Shown: positions 1 to 8,094 of the stretch, one piece after another | Position numbering within the stretch: position 1 is the stretch's first letter | How the letters are laid out: the number at the start of each line of letters is the position of its first letter | Assembly: GCA_030649945.1 (NCBI GenBank) | Contig: JAUSFE010000040.1 | Location: 90,266 to 154,265 of the forward strand | DNA length: 64,000 nt | Source of the DNA: Dehalococcoidia bacterium | GTDB taxonomy: Bacteria; Chloroflexota; Dehalococcoidia; SM23-28-2; RBG-16-64-32 | Direction: 5' to 3' | Program-made: the position numbers and the translations under genes | Notes under the pieces: model-generated | What the model was told of the DNA's origin: nothing | What the model saw: only the letters and a program-made list of their open reading frames with translations | Databases searched by the model: none

Positions 1-865
1 AACCGAAGGTGCCGGCGATCGACTGCTCCTGGACGAGGAGGTTCAGGAGATTGACCGGATAGGGCTGCTCGAAAGCGCCGGCCACGACGATGCGTCCGCC
101 GCGGCGGGCGGCGGCCAGGCAATCGTCCATCGTCGCGGCGATGCCGGCCGCCTCCACGGCCAGGTCGCAGCCCAGGCCGTGCGTGATCTCGCGCACCTGC
201 AGCGACGCTGACTGCGCGGGATCGACGGCGAAGTCCGCGCCCAGACTGAGGGCGAGCTCCCGGCGCGGCGCGGCGGGCTCGGAGACGATGACCATGCCCG
301 CGCCCTTGCGCTGCGCAGCGAGGACGCTGAGCAGGCCGATGGGCCCGCCGCCGGCGACGAAGACGGTCTCGCCCGCTCCGAGGGCACCCCGGTTCACGGC
401 GCGCAGGGCGACTGCGAAGGGCTCCGTCAGCGCGGCGGGCTTCAGCCAGGACTCGTGCGGCAGGCGGAGCGCCTGGTCGGCGCGGACAACGGTGCGCTCG
501 GCGTAGCCGCCGGGGCGCCGGTAGCCCGTGCCCATCTGCTCCGCGCAGAGGTTGGCGAGGCCGCGCCGGCAGTGCCAGCAGCCGCCGCAGGCGCCGCCGG
601 GGTGGACGACAACCGGGTCGCCGGCGGCGAGGCCGTCCACGTACGGGCCGAGGGCGGCGACGATGCCGGTGAACTCGTGCCCCATGATGGGCTGGAAGAG
701 GCCGGCGGCGCGCAACGAGGGCGCCTGCGACGTGTACTCGTGCAGGTCAGAGCCGCAGATGCCGCAGTACCGGACGGCGACGGCGACTTCGCCGGGGCCC
801 GGCTGCGGGTCGGGCACATCGCGCAGTTCCATGCGCCCGGGCGCGGCGAACGCGACCGCCTTCAT
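1..865 (-). CDS. zinc-dependent medium-chain alcohol dehydrogenase, 3' end cut by window
   Basis: Medium-chain dehydrogenase/reductase that probably oxidises an alcohol or polyol with NAD(P). The N-terminal GroES-like domain shows CGICGSDLH and MGHEFTG, the usual catalytic zinc ligands, followed by a structural-zinc loop (GGACGGCWHCRRGLANLC). The Rossmann motif VAGGGPIGLL follows near residue 170. About 288 residues are visible and the C-terminus lies outside the window. The start ATG overlaps the TGA of the phosphorylase gene upstream (ATGA), so the two are probably translated in series. The family is clear; the substrate cannot be told. Confidence 0.88.
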   Translation of the reverse strand, partial: MKAVAFAAPGRMELRDVPDPQPGPGEVAVAVRYCGICGSDLHEYTSQAPSLRAAGLFQPIMGHEFTGIVAALGPYVDGLAAGDPVVVHPGGACGGCWHCRRGLANLCAEQMGTGYRRPGGYAERTVVRADQALRLPHESWLKPAALTEPFAVALRAVNRGALGAGETVFVAGGGPIGLLSVLAAQRKGAGMVIVSEPAAPRRELALSLGADFAVDPAQSASLQVREITHGLGCDLAVEAAGIAATMDDCLAAARRGGRIVVAGAFEQPYPVNLLNLLVQEQSIAGTFG

Positions 866-2601
866 GCGGGCGCGACTTCGGGCGGCAGATCGCCTGCGGG
901 CGGCGGGTCATAGACGGCGCGCAGGTACTGCGACATCATGCGCTGGGCGTTGAAGTAGGAGCCGTTGAGAGCGATGGTGGAGCGCATGACGGCAGTGTAC
1001 GCAGCGGGCCGGTTGTAGAACAGCGGCAGGACGGTGTACTCCAGCTTATCGTAGAGGGAGCGGGCCTCGGCGGCGTCATCGCTCCCGGACTGCCAGTCTT
1101 CGCCGATAGACCAGCCGGTCACGCCTTCGATGTGGCCTTCGATCCACCAGCCGTCCAGCACGCTGAGGCTGGGGACGCCGTTGAGGGCCGCTTTCATGCC
1201 GCTGGTGCCGGAGGCCTCCAGGGGCTTCTGCGGGTTGTTCAGCCAGAGGTCCACCCCCGCACAGATGTCGCGGGCCAGCGCCATATCGTGGCCCTCCAGG
1301 TAGACGACGCGGACCACATCCCGGAGCGCGGCCGCTGCGGCGAATATCTTCTCGATGAGGGCGTGGCCGCTCTCGTCGCGGGGGTGGGCCTTGCCGGCGT
1401 AGATGACCTGAAGCGGCCCGCCGCGGCGGACGATGCGGCGTAGGCGGCCCATGTCCGAGAAGAGGAGGCCGGCTCGCTTGTAGCCGGTGGCGCGGCGCGC
1501 GAAGCCCACGGTCAGCGTGTCCATGTCCAGCTTCACGCCTGTGACCGCCGCCACTGCCGCCAGCAACTCCTCCTTGGCCCGCGCGTGGGCGAGGCGTATC
1601 TCCTCCGGCGGTACGCCGAGGGCGTAGCGCAGGAAGAGGTTATCGTGCCGCCAGAGAGGGAGGTGGCGGTCAAACAGCTCCGCGAAGGCCGGCGCCGCCC
1701 AGGTGGCGGCGTGGACGCCGTTGGTGATGGCGGAGACGGCGTGGCCGGGGAACATCTCCCGCGAGACCTGGCCGTGGCGCATGGAAACGCCGTTGGCGCT
1801 ACGGGCGAAGGCCATGGCGAGGTGGGTGAGGTTGAAGACGCCGTCCGCCACGGCGCCGGCGCGGGCGGCCAGGCGCGAACGCGCGCTGCCCAGGAAGCGC
1901 TCCAGGAGGTCCAGCGGGTAGGTGTCGTGGCCGGCGGCGACGGGTGTGTGCACCGTGAAGACGCAGCGGCGGCGGACGGCCTCCAGGTCGGCCTCAGTCA
2001 CGGCGTCCGCATCGCGGCCGCCGAGATCCTCCTCTAGCAGGGCGATGGTGAGGAAGCCGGAGTGGCCCTCGTTCATGTGGTAGGTGCCGATGTCCGTGTG
2101 CCCGAGGGCCCGCAGCATGGCGTCGCCGCCGATGCCCAGGATGATCTCCTGGCACAGGCGGTTCTCCGGTCCGCCGCCGTACAGCTCGTCGGTCAGGCGG
2201 CGGTCGGCGGGCGTGTTGCCCGGCAGATCGGCGTCCAGGAGGTACACGGGGACCTCGTGGCCGCAGACGCCGCGCACCAGGTAGCGCCACGCGCGCAGGT
2301 GCACCTGCCGCCCTTCGATGAGGACGCTGACGCGCCGCTCGAGCGGCTCCAGGAACTGCTCCGGCGACCACACCTCCGGCGCTTCCGTCTGGCGGCCCTG
2401 CCCGTCCAGGCGCTGGCGGAAATAGCCCTTGCGGTGCAGGAGAGTGACGCCGGCCAGTGGGATGCCCAGGTCGGCCGCCGCGCGCAGGCTGTCGCCGGCC
2501 AGGACGCCCAGGCCGCCGCTATAGGTGGGCATGGCGGACTCCAGGCCTATCTCCATGGAGAAGTAGGCCACAGCGGCTGGGTTCCCGGCGTCAGGCAACA
2601 T
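862..2601 (-). CDS. glgP: alpha-glucan phosphorylase (short GT35 type)
   Basis: Releases glucose-1-phosphate from alpha-1,4-glucan with pyridoxal phosphate. At 579 residues it is the short form found in many thermophiles and archaea rather than the ~800-residue glycogen phosphorylase. Diagnostic parts are the N-terminal AYFSMEIGLESAMPTYSGGLG, cut here only by family convention, the NEGHSGF stretch, and EASGTSGMKAALNG near residues 462-475, whose Lys470 should hold PLP. It overlaps the downstream dehydrogenase by 4 bp, which suggests co-translation of glucan breakdown with a dehydrogenase. Start chosen at the ATG that gives the conserved N-terminus. Confidence 0.92.
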   Translation of the reverse strand: MLPDAGNPAAVAYFSMEIGLESAMPTYSGGLGVLAGDSLRAAADLGIPLAGVTLLHRKGYFRQRLDGQGRQTEAPEVWSPEQFLEPLERRVSVLIEGRQVHLRAWRYLVRGVCGHEVPVYLLDADLPGNTPADRRLTDELYGGGPENRLCQEIILGIGGDAMLRALGHTDIGTYHMNEGHSGFLTIALLEEDLGGRDADAVTEADLEAVRRRCVFTVHTPVAAGHDTYPLDLLERFLGSARSRLAARAGAVADGVFNLTHLAMAFARSANGVSMRHGQVSREMFPGHAVSAITNGVHAATWAAPAFAELFDRHLPLWRHDNLFLRYALGVPPEEIRLAHARAKEELLAAVAAVTGVKLDMDTLTVGFARRATGYKRAGLLFSDMGRLRRIVRRGGPLQVIYAGKAHPRDESGHALIEKIFAAAAALRDVVRVVYLEGHDMALARDICAGVDLWLNNPQKPLEASGTSGMKAALNGVPSLSVLDGWWIEGHIEGVTGWSIGEDWQSGSDDAAEARSLYDKLEYTVLPLFYNRPAAYTAVMRSTIALNGSYFNAQRMMSQYLRAVYDPPPAGDLPPEVAPA

Positions 2602-2724
2602 AGCGGGGCAGATATGACTTTACGGGAACGGGGGACCGGGAACAAGGACGAAGGGCGATGGGCGTCCGCCGTGGTGTAGACTGCACGCTGGTACGATTGG
2701 GCCGCAAGAGCACAGGAGGTCGCC

Positions 2725-3762
2725 ATGAAGCTTGGATTGGGTACCGGGTATTGGAGCGCGGGGCCCCCGCCCGGCGTGGAGCAGCAGATCGAGCTGGCGG
2801 AGCGGCTGGGCTTCGACTCCATGTGGGCGGCGGAGGCGTACGGCTCGGATTGCCTGACGCCGCTGGCGTGGTGGGGCGCAAAGACTCAGCGCCTGCGGCT
2901 GGGGACGTCCATCGCCCAGATCTCCGCGCGCACGCCGGCGGCGCTGGCCATGGCGGCGATGACGCTGGACCACCTGTCCGGCGGGCGGGTCATCCTGGGC
3001 ATCGGCGCTTCGGGGCCGCAGGTGGTGGAAGGCTGGTACGGACAGCCCTACCCCCGCCCGCTGGAGCGCACGCGGGAGTACGTGGCGATACTGCGCCAGA
3101 TTTTCGCGCGGGAGGAGCGGGTAACGTTCCAGGGGAAGCACTACCAACTGCCGTACCCGGCGGAGGCGGGCGGCCTGGGCCTGGGCAAGCCGCTGAAGTC
3201 CACACTGCACCCCCGCCGCACCGACATCCCCGTCTATCTGGCCGCCGAGGGGCCGAAGAACGTGGCGCTGGCCGCGGAGATCGCCGACGGGTGGCTGCCG
3301 ATGTGGTTCAGCCCGAAGATGGACAAGTGGTACCGCGACGCGCTGGCAGAGGGGTTCTCGCGACCCGGCGCCCGGCGCCGGCCTGAAGAGTTTGAGGTAG
3401 CCTGCATGGTACCGATCATGGTGAGCGACGACATTGAGGCGGCCGCGAACTTCCTGCGGCCGATGCTGGCGCTGTACGTGGGCGGCATGGGCGCCCGCGG
3501 AGCCAACTTCCACTACGATGCGATTGCCCGGCTGGGATACGAGGCCGAGTGCCAGCGGATACAGGACCTGTACCTGAGCGGGGAGAAGCAGGCGGCGATG
3601 GCCGCGATTCCGCTGCAGATGGTGCAGGACCTGGCGCTCATCGGGCCGCTGGCCAAGATCAAAGAAGAGCTGCCGCTGTGGACTAACACGGTGCTGACCA
3701 CGATGCTGGTGAGCGGGCCGCCGCAGCTGCTGGAGACGGTGGCGGAGCTGGTCCTGGCCTAG
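2725..3762 (+). CDS. LLM-class F420-dependent oxidoreductase (345 aa)
   Basis: Luciferase-like monooxygenase-fold protein, TIM barrel, expected to use deazaflavin F420 (or FMN). The N-terminus (MKLGLGTGYWSA), the FDSMWAAEAYGSD stretch, LRLGTSIAQISARTPAALAM and HLSGGRVILGIGASGPQ are typical of the F420-dependent subgroup. AGGAGG lies 8 bp before the ATG. It is followed 11 bp later by a second family member on the same strand, so the two are probably one transcript. The substrate is unknown; such enzymes often act on xenobiotics or lipids in Actinobacteria and Chloroflexota. Confidence 0.9.
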   Translation: MKLGLGTGYWSAGPPPGVEQQIELAERLGFDSMWAAEAYGSDCLTPLAWWGAKTQRLRLGTSIAQISARTPAALAMAAMTLDHLSGGRVILGIGASGPQVVEGWYGQPYPRPLERTREYVAILRQIFAREERVTFQGKHYQLPYPAEAGGLGLGKPLKSTLHPRRTDIPVYLAAEGPKNVALAAEIADGWLPMWFSPKMDKWYRDALAEGFSRPGARRRPEEFEVACMVPIMVSDDIEAAANFLRPMLALYVGGMGARGANFHYDAIARLGYEAECQRIQDLYLSGEKQAAMAAIPLQMVQDLALIGPLAKIKEELPLWTNTVLTTMLVSGPPQLLETVAELVLA

Positions 3763-3773
3763 GAGCGCCCCGT

Positions 3774-4616
3774 ATGGAGATCGGAATCAAGATAGGCCCG
3801 GCCACGGAGCGGGAGACGTTGCGGCGCGCCGCAACGCAGGCGGAGGAGCTGGGGCTCGACCACGTCTGGCTCAGCGAGCGGGTGGCGACGCCGCTGGACA
3901 AGCCACACCCGTACAGGCCGATGGTGGACCCCTGGATAGCGCTGGCGTTCGTGGCGGCGGTGACGGAGCGCGTACGCCTGGGGACCAGCGTCAGCCAGAT
4001 AGCGCTGCGGCCGCCCGTGCTGATGGCGCGCGAGCTGGCGACGCTGGACCGCCTGTCCGGGGGGCGGCTGATTGTGGGGGCGGGCGCCGGCTGGGTGGAG
4101 GAGGAGTTCACATCGACGGGCGTGCCGTTCGAGACGCGGGGCGGGCGGCTGAACGAGGTCATTCGGCTGCTGCGGCACCTCTGGACCAGGCCGGAGGAGC
4201 CGTGGAACGGGAAGTTCTTCCAGATACCGCCCGTGGGGCTCGTGCCGCCGCTGACGCCGGGGGGACCGCCGATATACGTGGGCGCGGGCGGGCCGCCGGG
4301 CCTACGGCGAGCGGCGAAGTACGGCGATGGCTTCCTCTCCGTCACTCTGCCCGCCGAAACGCTGAGCCGCGTCGGCGAACGTCTCCAGGCTCTGCGCACT
4401 CAGTACGGGCGCTCCGGCCCGTTCCCGTTCCTGGCGCAGGTTCCGCCCCCCGCCGGCGTCGAGGAGGCGCGGGCGATGGTGCGGGCTTACGCTAAGGCGG
4501 GGGCTACCGGGCTGATCCTGACGCACCCGGAGGACAGGCCGACGGAGACGCTGGCGAACAGGGATGTGATGCAAGCGCTTCTGGACGAGGCGCGGAGCAG
4601 CCGGGCCCAAGCCTGA
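3774..4616 (+). CDS. LLM-class F420-dependent oxidoreductase (280 aa)
   Basis: Second luciferase-like oxidoreductase, shorter than its upstream neighbour and clearly only a distant paralogue. Visible family blocks are MEIGIKIGPA at the N-terminus, LGLDHVWLSERV, VRLGTSVSQIALRPPVLMA, LDRLSGGRLIVGAGAGW and GPPIYVGAGGPPGLRRAAKYGDGFL. The 11-bp gap from the upstream stop suggests co-transcription and possible co-translation. F420 use is inferred from the family and not shown by any single residue. Confidence 0.88.
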   Translation: MEIGIKIGPATERETLRRAATQAEELGLDHVWLSERVATPLDKPHPYRPMVDPWIALAFVAAVTERVRLGTSVSQIALRPPVLMARELATLDRLSGGRLIVGAGAGWVEEEFTSTGVPFETRGGRLNEVIRLLRHLWTRPEEPWNGKFFQIPPVGLVPPLTPGGPPIYVGAGGPPGLRRAAKYGDGFLSVTLPAETLSRVGERLQALRTQYGRSGPFPFLAQVPPPAGVEEARAMVRAYAKAGATGLILTHPEDRPTETLANRDVMQALLDEARSSRAQA

Positions 4617-4748
4617 CGCCCGGCCCCCGCACAGCGCGGCCCCTTACTCGCTCTCTCGACGTTGCGGCGCCCCAGGCGAATCGCCGGCCTACCCATCGTT
4701 CCCACGGACGTTGTCTACAGATACCGCTAAGTGTGCCGCGCTGCGAGT

Positions 4749-4848
4749 GTAGGGGCGCAGCACACGCGGCAGCGGCCGGATATCACGCCTTCATCAGGTC
4801 AAGACGATGCGGTTCAGACCGCGGGGACTGGCGTGTGCTGCGCCCTAC
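4749..4848. repeat. imperfect inverted repeat, REP/MITE-like, in a 496-bp non-coding gap
   Basis: The gap between two convergent genes (4617-5112) holds no credible gene. It contains an inverted repeat whose left arm (4749-4767, GTAGGGGCGCAGCACACGC) is matched by the right arm (4831-4848) with one base missing, around a 63-bp loop. The GTAGGGGCGCAGCA core recurs at about 63004 beside other repeats. Further along, 4882-4970 holds GC-rich short inverted pieces. I read this as an interspersed palindromic repeat that may also end transcription from both sides. Confidence 0.55.
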
Positions 4849-5112
4849 GATGGCTGCCTTTTCACACAACACGGGGGTACAGGCCTGTCCTGAGCCCGGT
4901 CGCAGGGGGGCGGTGTCCGCCTCAGGCGGATATGGGGGTGTCCCCCAGATTTACATCCCGGGCGCTTGCCCGCCTCAGGAGGGGGCGGGTGGGACGCACG
5001 GCATCTCGATTGCGGAACGGTGGAGCCGGGTGGAACCCAGGCGCCGCTGGCGAGACTCATCTCCCCGTAAACAACCTGTGTGGGAACTACACCTGGCGGC
5101 TGCAAACGCGTA

Positions 5113-5961
5113 TCATCGCAGGCCCTGATTGAAGCGCGGCGGCCTTTTTTCCCGAAAAGCCGTCATTCCTTCCCGTGCGTCGGCGTGGTGATCGCTCAGA
5201 GCCGTCTTGGCGGCGATGTCGTCCAGGGCGTGCGCGAAGGTCATCTCGGCGGCGTTGTAGAGGGAGCGCTTGAGCAGGCGCATGGCCGTCTGCGGGCCGT
5301 TGGCCAGCTCGCGGGCCAGCTCCAGGGCGGCGTCCTGCAGACGCTCCGGCGGCACCACCTGGTGCACCAGGCCCAGCGCCAGCGCTTCGTCCGCGCTCAC
5401 GATGCGGCTGCGCATCAGGAAGTCCATCGCCTTCGCTACGCCCAGAATCTGGACGAGGAGGAACTGGCCGCCCTCGTCCGGCATCAAGCCGAAGCGCAGC
5501 GTGGCGCTGCCCAGGCGGGCGGCCGTGGAGGCGATGCGGAAGTCGCAGGCGAGAGCGAGGGAGAGTCCGGTCTGGACGGCCACCCCGTTGATCGCGGCGA
5601 TGGTGAGCTTGTCCAGGTGGCGCAGGGCGGTGTTGAGCGGCTGCGAGAGTGCCCGCAGCCCCTCGTACGTGCCCATCGGGTCCTGGTGGCCGCCGGGGAT
5701 CTTCGGGACCAGCGCCCGGGCGCCGGCGCTGTCCCGCGGGCGGCCGGTGATGTCGTCCCCGGCGGAGAAGGCGCGGCCGCTGCCGGTGAAGACGAGAACG
5801 CGCACCGCATCGTCCATCTGCGCCTGGAGCAGCGTCTCCACCAGGTCGCGCTTCAGGTCCTGGGTCATGCCGTTCAGGCGCTCGGGCTGGTTGAAGGTGA
5901 TGAGGGCGATGCCGGCGTCCTGGAGGGCGACCTCGAAGCCGCGGAAGTTACCGGTTTCCAC
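5113..5961 (-). CDS. enoyl-CoA hydratase/isomerase family protein
   Basis: Crotonase-fold protein of 282 residues. GSGRAFSAGDDITGRPRD forms the first oxyanion-hole region, followed by a variant helix stretch (INGVAVQTGLSLALACDFRIAS) that supplies the second. The loop after it reads RFGLMPDEGGQFLL, so the second catalytic glutamate of classical hydratases is not obvious; isomerase, dehalogenase or another crotonase activity is possible. It lies 23 bp downstream of a paralogue on the same strand, presumably one operon for acyl-CoA turnover. Start at the ATG giving METGNFRGFEV. Confidence 0.88.
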   Translation of the reverse strand: METGNFRGFEVALQDAGIALITFNQPERLNGMTQDLKRDLVETLLQAQMDDAVRVLVFTGSGRAFSAGDDITGRPRDSAGARALVPKIPGGHQDPMGTYEGLRALSQPLNTALRHLDKLTIAAINGVAVQTGLSLALACDFRIASTAARLGSATLRFGLMPDEGGQFLLVQILGVAKAMDFLMRSRIVSADEALALGLVHQVVPPERLQDAALELARELANGPQTAMRLLKRSLYNAAEMTFAHALDDIAAKTALSDHHADAREGMTAFREKRPPRFNQGLR

Positions 5962-5984
5962 TGCGGGCCTCCGTTCTGCGAGAG

Positions 5985-6806
5985 CTATTCGCCGGTGAAG
6001 GTGGGCGTGCGCTTCTCCACGAACGCCTTCGCCGCCGCGCGGTGGTCCTGCGTCGTGGCGGATAGGCGCATGTTCAGGGCCTCCTGGTCCAGGAGCGTGA
6101 GCAGGTCGGCGGTCTCCGCCCGGTTCAGGTTCTCCTTCATGCGGGCGTAAGCCAGGGTGGGCCCGGCGGCCAGCAGGGTGGCGAAGGCCATGGTCTCCGC
6201 CTCCAGTTGCTCATGCGGGACGACGCGGCCGACGATGCCGGTCCGCAGCGCCTCATCGGCCTCCATGATCCGGCCCGTAAAGTAAAGCTCGCGGGCCCTC
6301 TCCATGCCCACGAGACGCTGCAGGAAGTAGGAGCCGCCGAAGTCTCCGCTGAAGCCGACGTTGCGAAAGACGGTGCCGAACTTCGCCCTGTCCGAGGCGA
6401 TGCGGATGTCGCAGGCCAGCGCCAGGCTGAGGCCGGCGCCCACGGCGTGCCCGTTCACCATGGCGATGGTGGGCTTGGGCATCGTGTGCAGGACGTAGCT
6501 GGTCTCACGCTGCGATTGGCGCAGCCCTTCTACCCCGAGGGAGAAGGCGGCGGCGGCGGAGCGGTTCCCTTCCGGCGCCGGGCGGCCGTCGGCGCGGGCC
6601 ATGTTCTTGACGTCGCCGCCGGCGCAGAAGGCGCGGCCGGCGCCGGTGAGGACGACGCAGCGGACCGAGGGGTCCGCAGCGGCACCGGCAAGGTGCTGCG
6701 CCAGGAGCGGCATGAGCTCGCCGCCCATCGCGTTCAGGCTGTCCGGGCGGTTGAGGGTGATGACGGCTACGCCGTCGGGTCGCTTGTCGAAGAGCACATC
6801 GGGCAT
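5985..6806 (-). CDS. enoyl-CoA hydratase/isomerase family protein
   Basis: Crotonase-fold protein of 273 residues and the first gene of a two-gene minus-strand operon. GAGRAFCAGGDVKNMA and GHAVGAGLSLALACDIRIAS are the two oxyanion-hole segments. The following loop (NVGFSGDFGGSYFLQRLVG) has FSGD where classical hydratases have PE, so exact chemistry is uncertain. The tail CATQDHRAAAKAFVEKR-like segment is the normal family C-terminus. AGGAGG stands just before the ATG on the minus strand. Probably part of fatty-acid or branched acyl-CoA degradation. Confidence 0.88.
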   Translation of the reverse strand: MPDVLFDKRPDGVAVITLNRPDSLNAMGGELMPLLAQHLAGAAADPSVRCVVLTGAGRAFCAGGDVKNMARADGRPAPEGNRSAAAAFSLGVEGLRQSQRETSYVLHTMPKPTIAMVNGHAVGAGLSLALACDIRIASDRAKFGTVFRNVGFSGDFGGSYFLQRLVGMERARELYFTGRIMEADEALRTGIVGRVVPHEQLEAETMAFATLLAAGPTLAYARMKENLNRAETADLLTLLDQEALNMRLSATTQDHRAAAKAFVEKRTPTFTGE

Positions 6807-6940
6807 GGCGGGCCTCCTGTCTGGACTGTGGCGCTATCTTACCGCATCCCTTCGCCGCCGGCGCTGACGGGCCGCTCCGCGCCGCGGTTTGACGCCCGCC
6901 CGTTGACGCGTCAAGATACCCCTGAGAGGAGGATGGAAGC

Positions 6941-7741
6941 ATGTCAAACCTGATTGAGGCACGCCGCTTTAGCTGGCCGGCCCGACTCGCCGCGCTGGCC
7001 ATCGCGGCTACCCTGTTCCTCGTTCTTGCATCCGCCTGCGGCGGCGACGATGACAGCGAAACCACCGGCACTATCCGGCCGACCGCCACCAGCACCGGCC
7101 GCGGGCAAACCCCGGGCGGCGCTGAGGAGACGCCGGGCGCCAGCGGAGACCAGAACGGCGGTGACGCCGGCGACGAACTGAAGACTCTGGGCAAGGAGTG
7201 GTCCACCGTTTCCGCGAAGATCACCTACGAATTCCACAGCACCTTTCAAGGGACGACCACAGAGACGACAATGACCTTCTACTCCCGTCCTCCGGACTCC
7301 CGCGTGGACTACGAAACCGCCAGCGTCGGCAAGTCCATCTTCATCGACGCCGGGGGCAAGAGCTACATCTGTAGCGACATAGCGGGACAGGGCCAGTGCC
7401 TCGCTTCACCCAGCGAGGGCAGTTTCGGCAGCGCCCTGCCCTTCTTCGGTGATCTCGCATCGCCGGACAGCATCGACAGCGCCCTGGCGGGCACCGCCGG
7501 CGTCACGATCGACAAGTTCGAGGACAAGATCGCCGGCCAGGACGCCAGCTGCTTCAAGGCCAGCGGCACTTTCGCCGCCAACCAGGGCGAATCGAGCTGG
7601 TGCTTCGCGGACGACGGCCTGCTGCTCAGCTCCGAGTTCAAGGGTGTGGGGGGCGCGGGCGACTTCAGCATGAAAGCCACAGAAGTCAGCCGTAACGTGT
7701 CCGACGACGACTTCAAGCCACCGTTCGACGTCGCGGGCTAA
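6941..7741 (+). CDS. secreted lipoprotein, LolA/LppX-like size, function unknown
   Basis: Protein of 266 residues with a basic N-terminus, a hydrophobic segment and the lipobox LASAC near residues 28-32, so it should be lipidated and anchored outside the membrane. A Gly/Thr/Asp-rich linker follows. The folded part begins near residue 85 (LKTLGKEWSTVSAKITYEF) and contains paired cysteines (YICSDIAGQGQCL; ASCFKASG and SSWCFADDGLLL). The pattern of short beta strands with a FYSRPPDSRVDYE stretch is reminiscent of outer-membrane-lipoprotein-sorting folds. GAGGAGG precedes the ATG. No enzymatic motif is seen. Confidence 0.8.
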   Translation: MSNLIEARRFSWPARLAALAIAATLFLVLASACGGDDDSETTGTIRPTATSTGRGQTPGGAEETPGASGDQNGGDAGDELKTLGKEWSTVSAKITYEFHSTFQGTTTETTMTFYSRPPDSRVDYETASVGKSIFIDAGGKSYICSDIAGQGQCLASPSEGSFGSALPFFGDLASPDSIDSALAGTAGVTIDKFEDKIAGQDASCFKASGTFAANQGESSWCFADDGLLLSSEFKGVGGAGDFSMKATEVSRNVSDDDFKPPFDVAG

Positions 7742-7779
7742 GCGGCTAGCCCGCCCGGCGACGCTGTATAATGTAATCA

Positions 7780-7810
7780 AGGCCCGGCAGTGCTCCACGC
7801 TGTCGGGCCT
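7780..7810 (+). terminator. hairpin after lipoprotein gene
   Basis: Arms AGGCCCGGCAG (7780-7790) and CTGTCGGGCCT (7800-7810) pair along 11 bp with one G-U pair around a 9-base loop. It lies 38 bp after the lipoprotein stop. There is no T-run, so it may be a weak terminator. Confidence 0.5.
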
Positions 7811-7828
7811 CTCGCTGGCGTCTTATTC

Positions 7829-7857
7829 TTGCCGGGCCGTCCGCGAAGTCGTTAATA
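7829..7857 (+). promoter_or_regulatory. probable tRNA promoter
   Basis: TTGCCG (7829-7834) and TTAATA (7852-7857) are separated by 17 bp and end 11 bp before the first base of tRNA-Leu, a spacing expected for a stable-RNA promoter serving the tRNA-Leu/tRNA-Cys pair. Confidence 0.5.
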
Positions 7858-7868
7858 TATTGGCTGCT

Positions 7869-7955
7869 GCCGAGGTGGTGGAATAGGTAGACACGCCGTC
7901 TTGAGGGGGCGGTGCCCGTAAGGGCGTAGGGGTTCAAATCCCCTCCTCGGCACCA
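7869..7955 (+). tRNA. tRNA-Leu (anticodon GAG)
   Basis: Class II tRNA of 87 nt including encoded CCA. Acceptor GCCGAGG pairs with CCTCGGC, the anticodon loop CTTGAGG gives GAG, and a long variable arm (GGTGCCCGTAAGGGCGT region) and GGTTCAAATCC T-arm are present. Only 9 bp separate it from tRNA-Cys. Confidence 0.96.
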
Positions 7956-7964
7956 GAGAACCGG

Positions 7965-8039
7965 GGCGACGTAGCCAAGTGGTTAAGGCAGGGGTCTGCA
8001 AAACCCTGATCGGGGGTTCGAATCCCCCCGTCGCCTCCA
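7965..8039 (+). tRNA. tRNA-Cys (anticodon GCA)
   Basis: 75 nt including encoded CCA. Acceptor GGCGACG pairs with CGTCGCC, the anticodon loop GTCTGCAAAAC gives GCA, the T-arm is GGTTCGAATCC, and the discriminator base is U as expected for cysteine. It is the second member of a tRNA pair sharing one promoter. Confidence 0.96.
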
Positions 8040-8094
8040 AATTTCCAGATACGAAGACGGCCTAAAGGGGCCAACCTGCAACCCAGGGAGAGTG

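Noticed and set aside
2620-3513. Long minus-strand frame opposite the first luciferase-like gene
   Set aside because: Low-complexity Arg/Pro/His-rich translation and opposite a clear family member.
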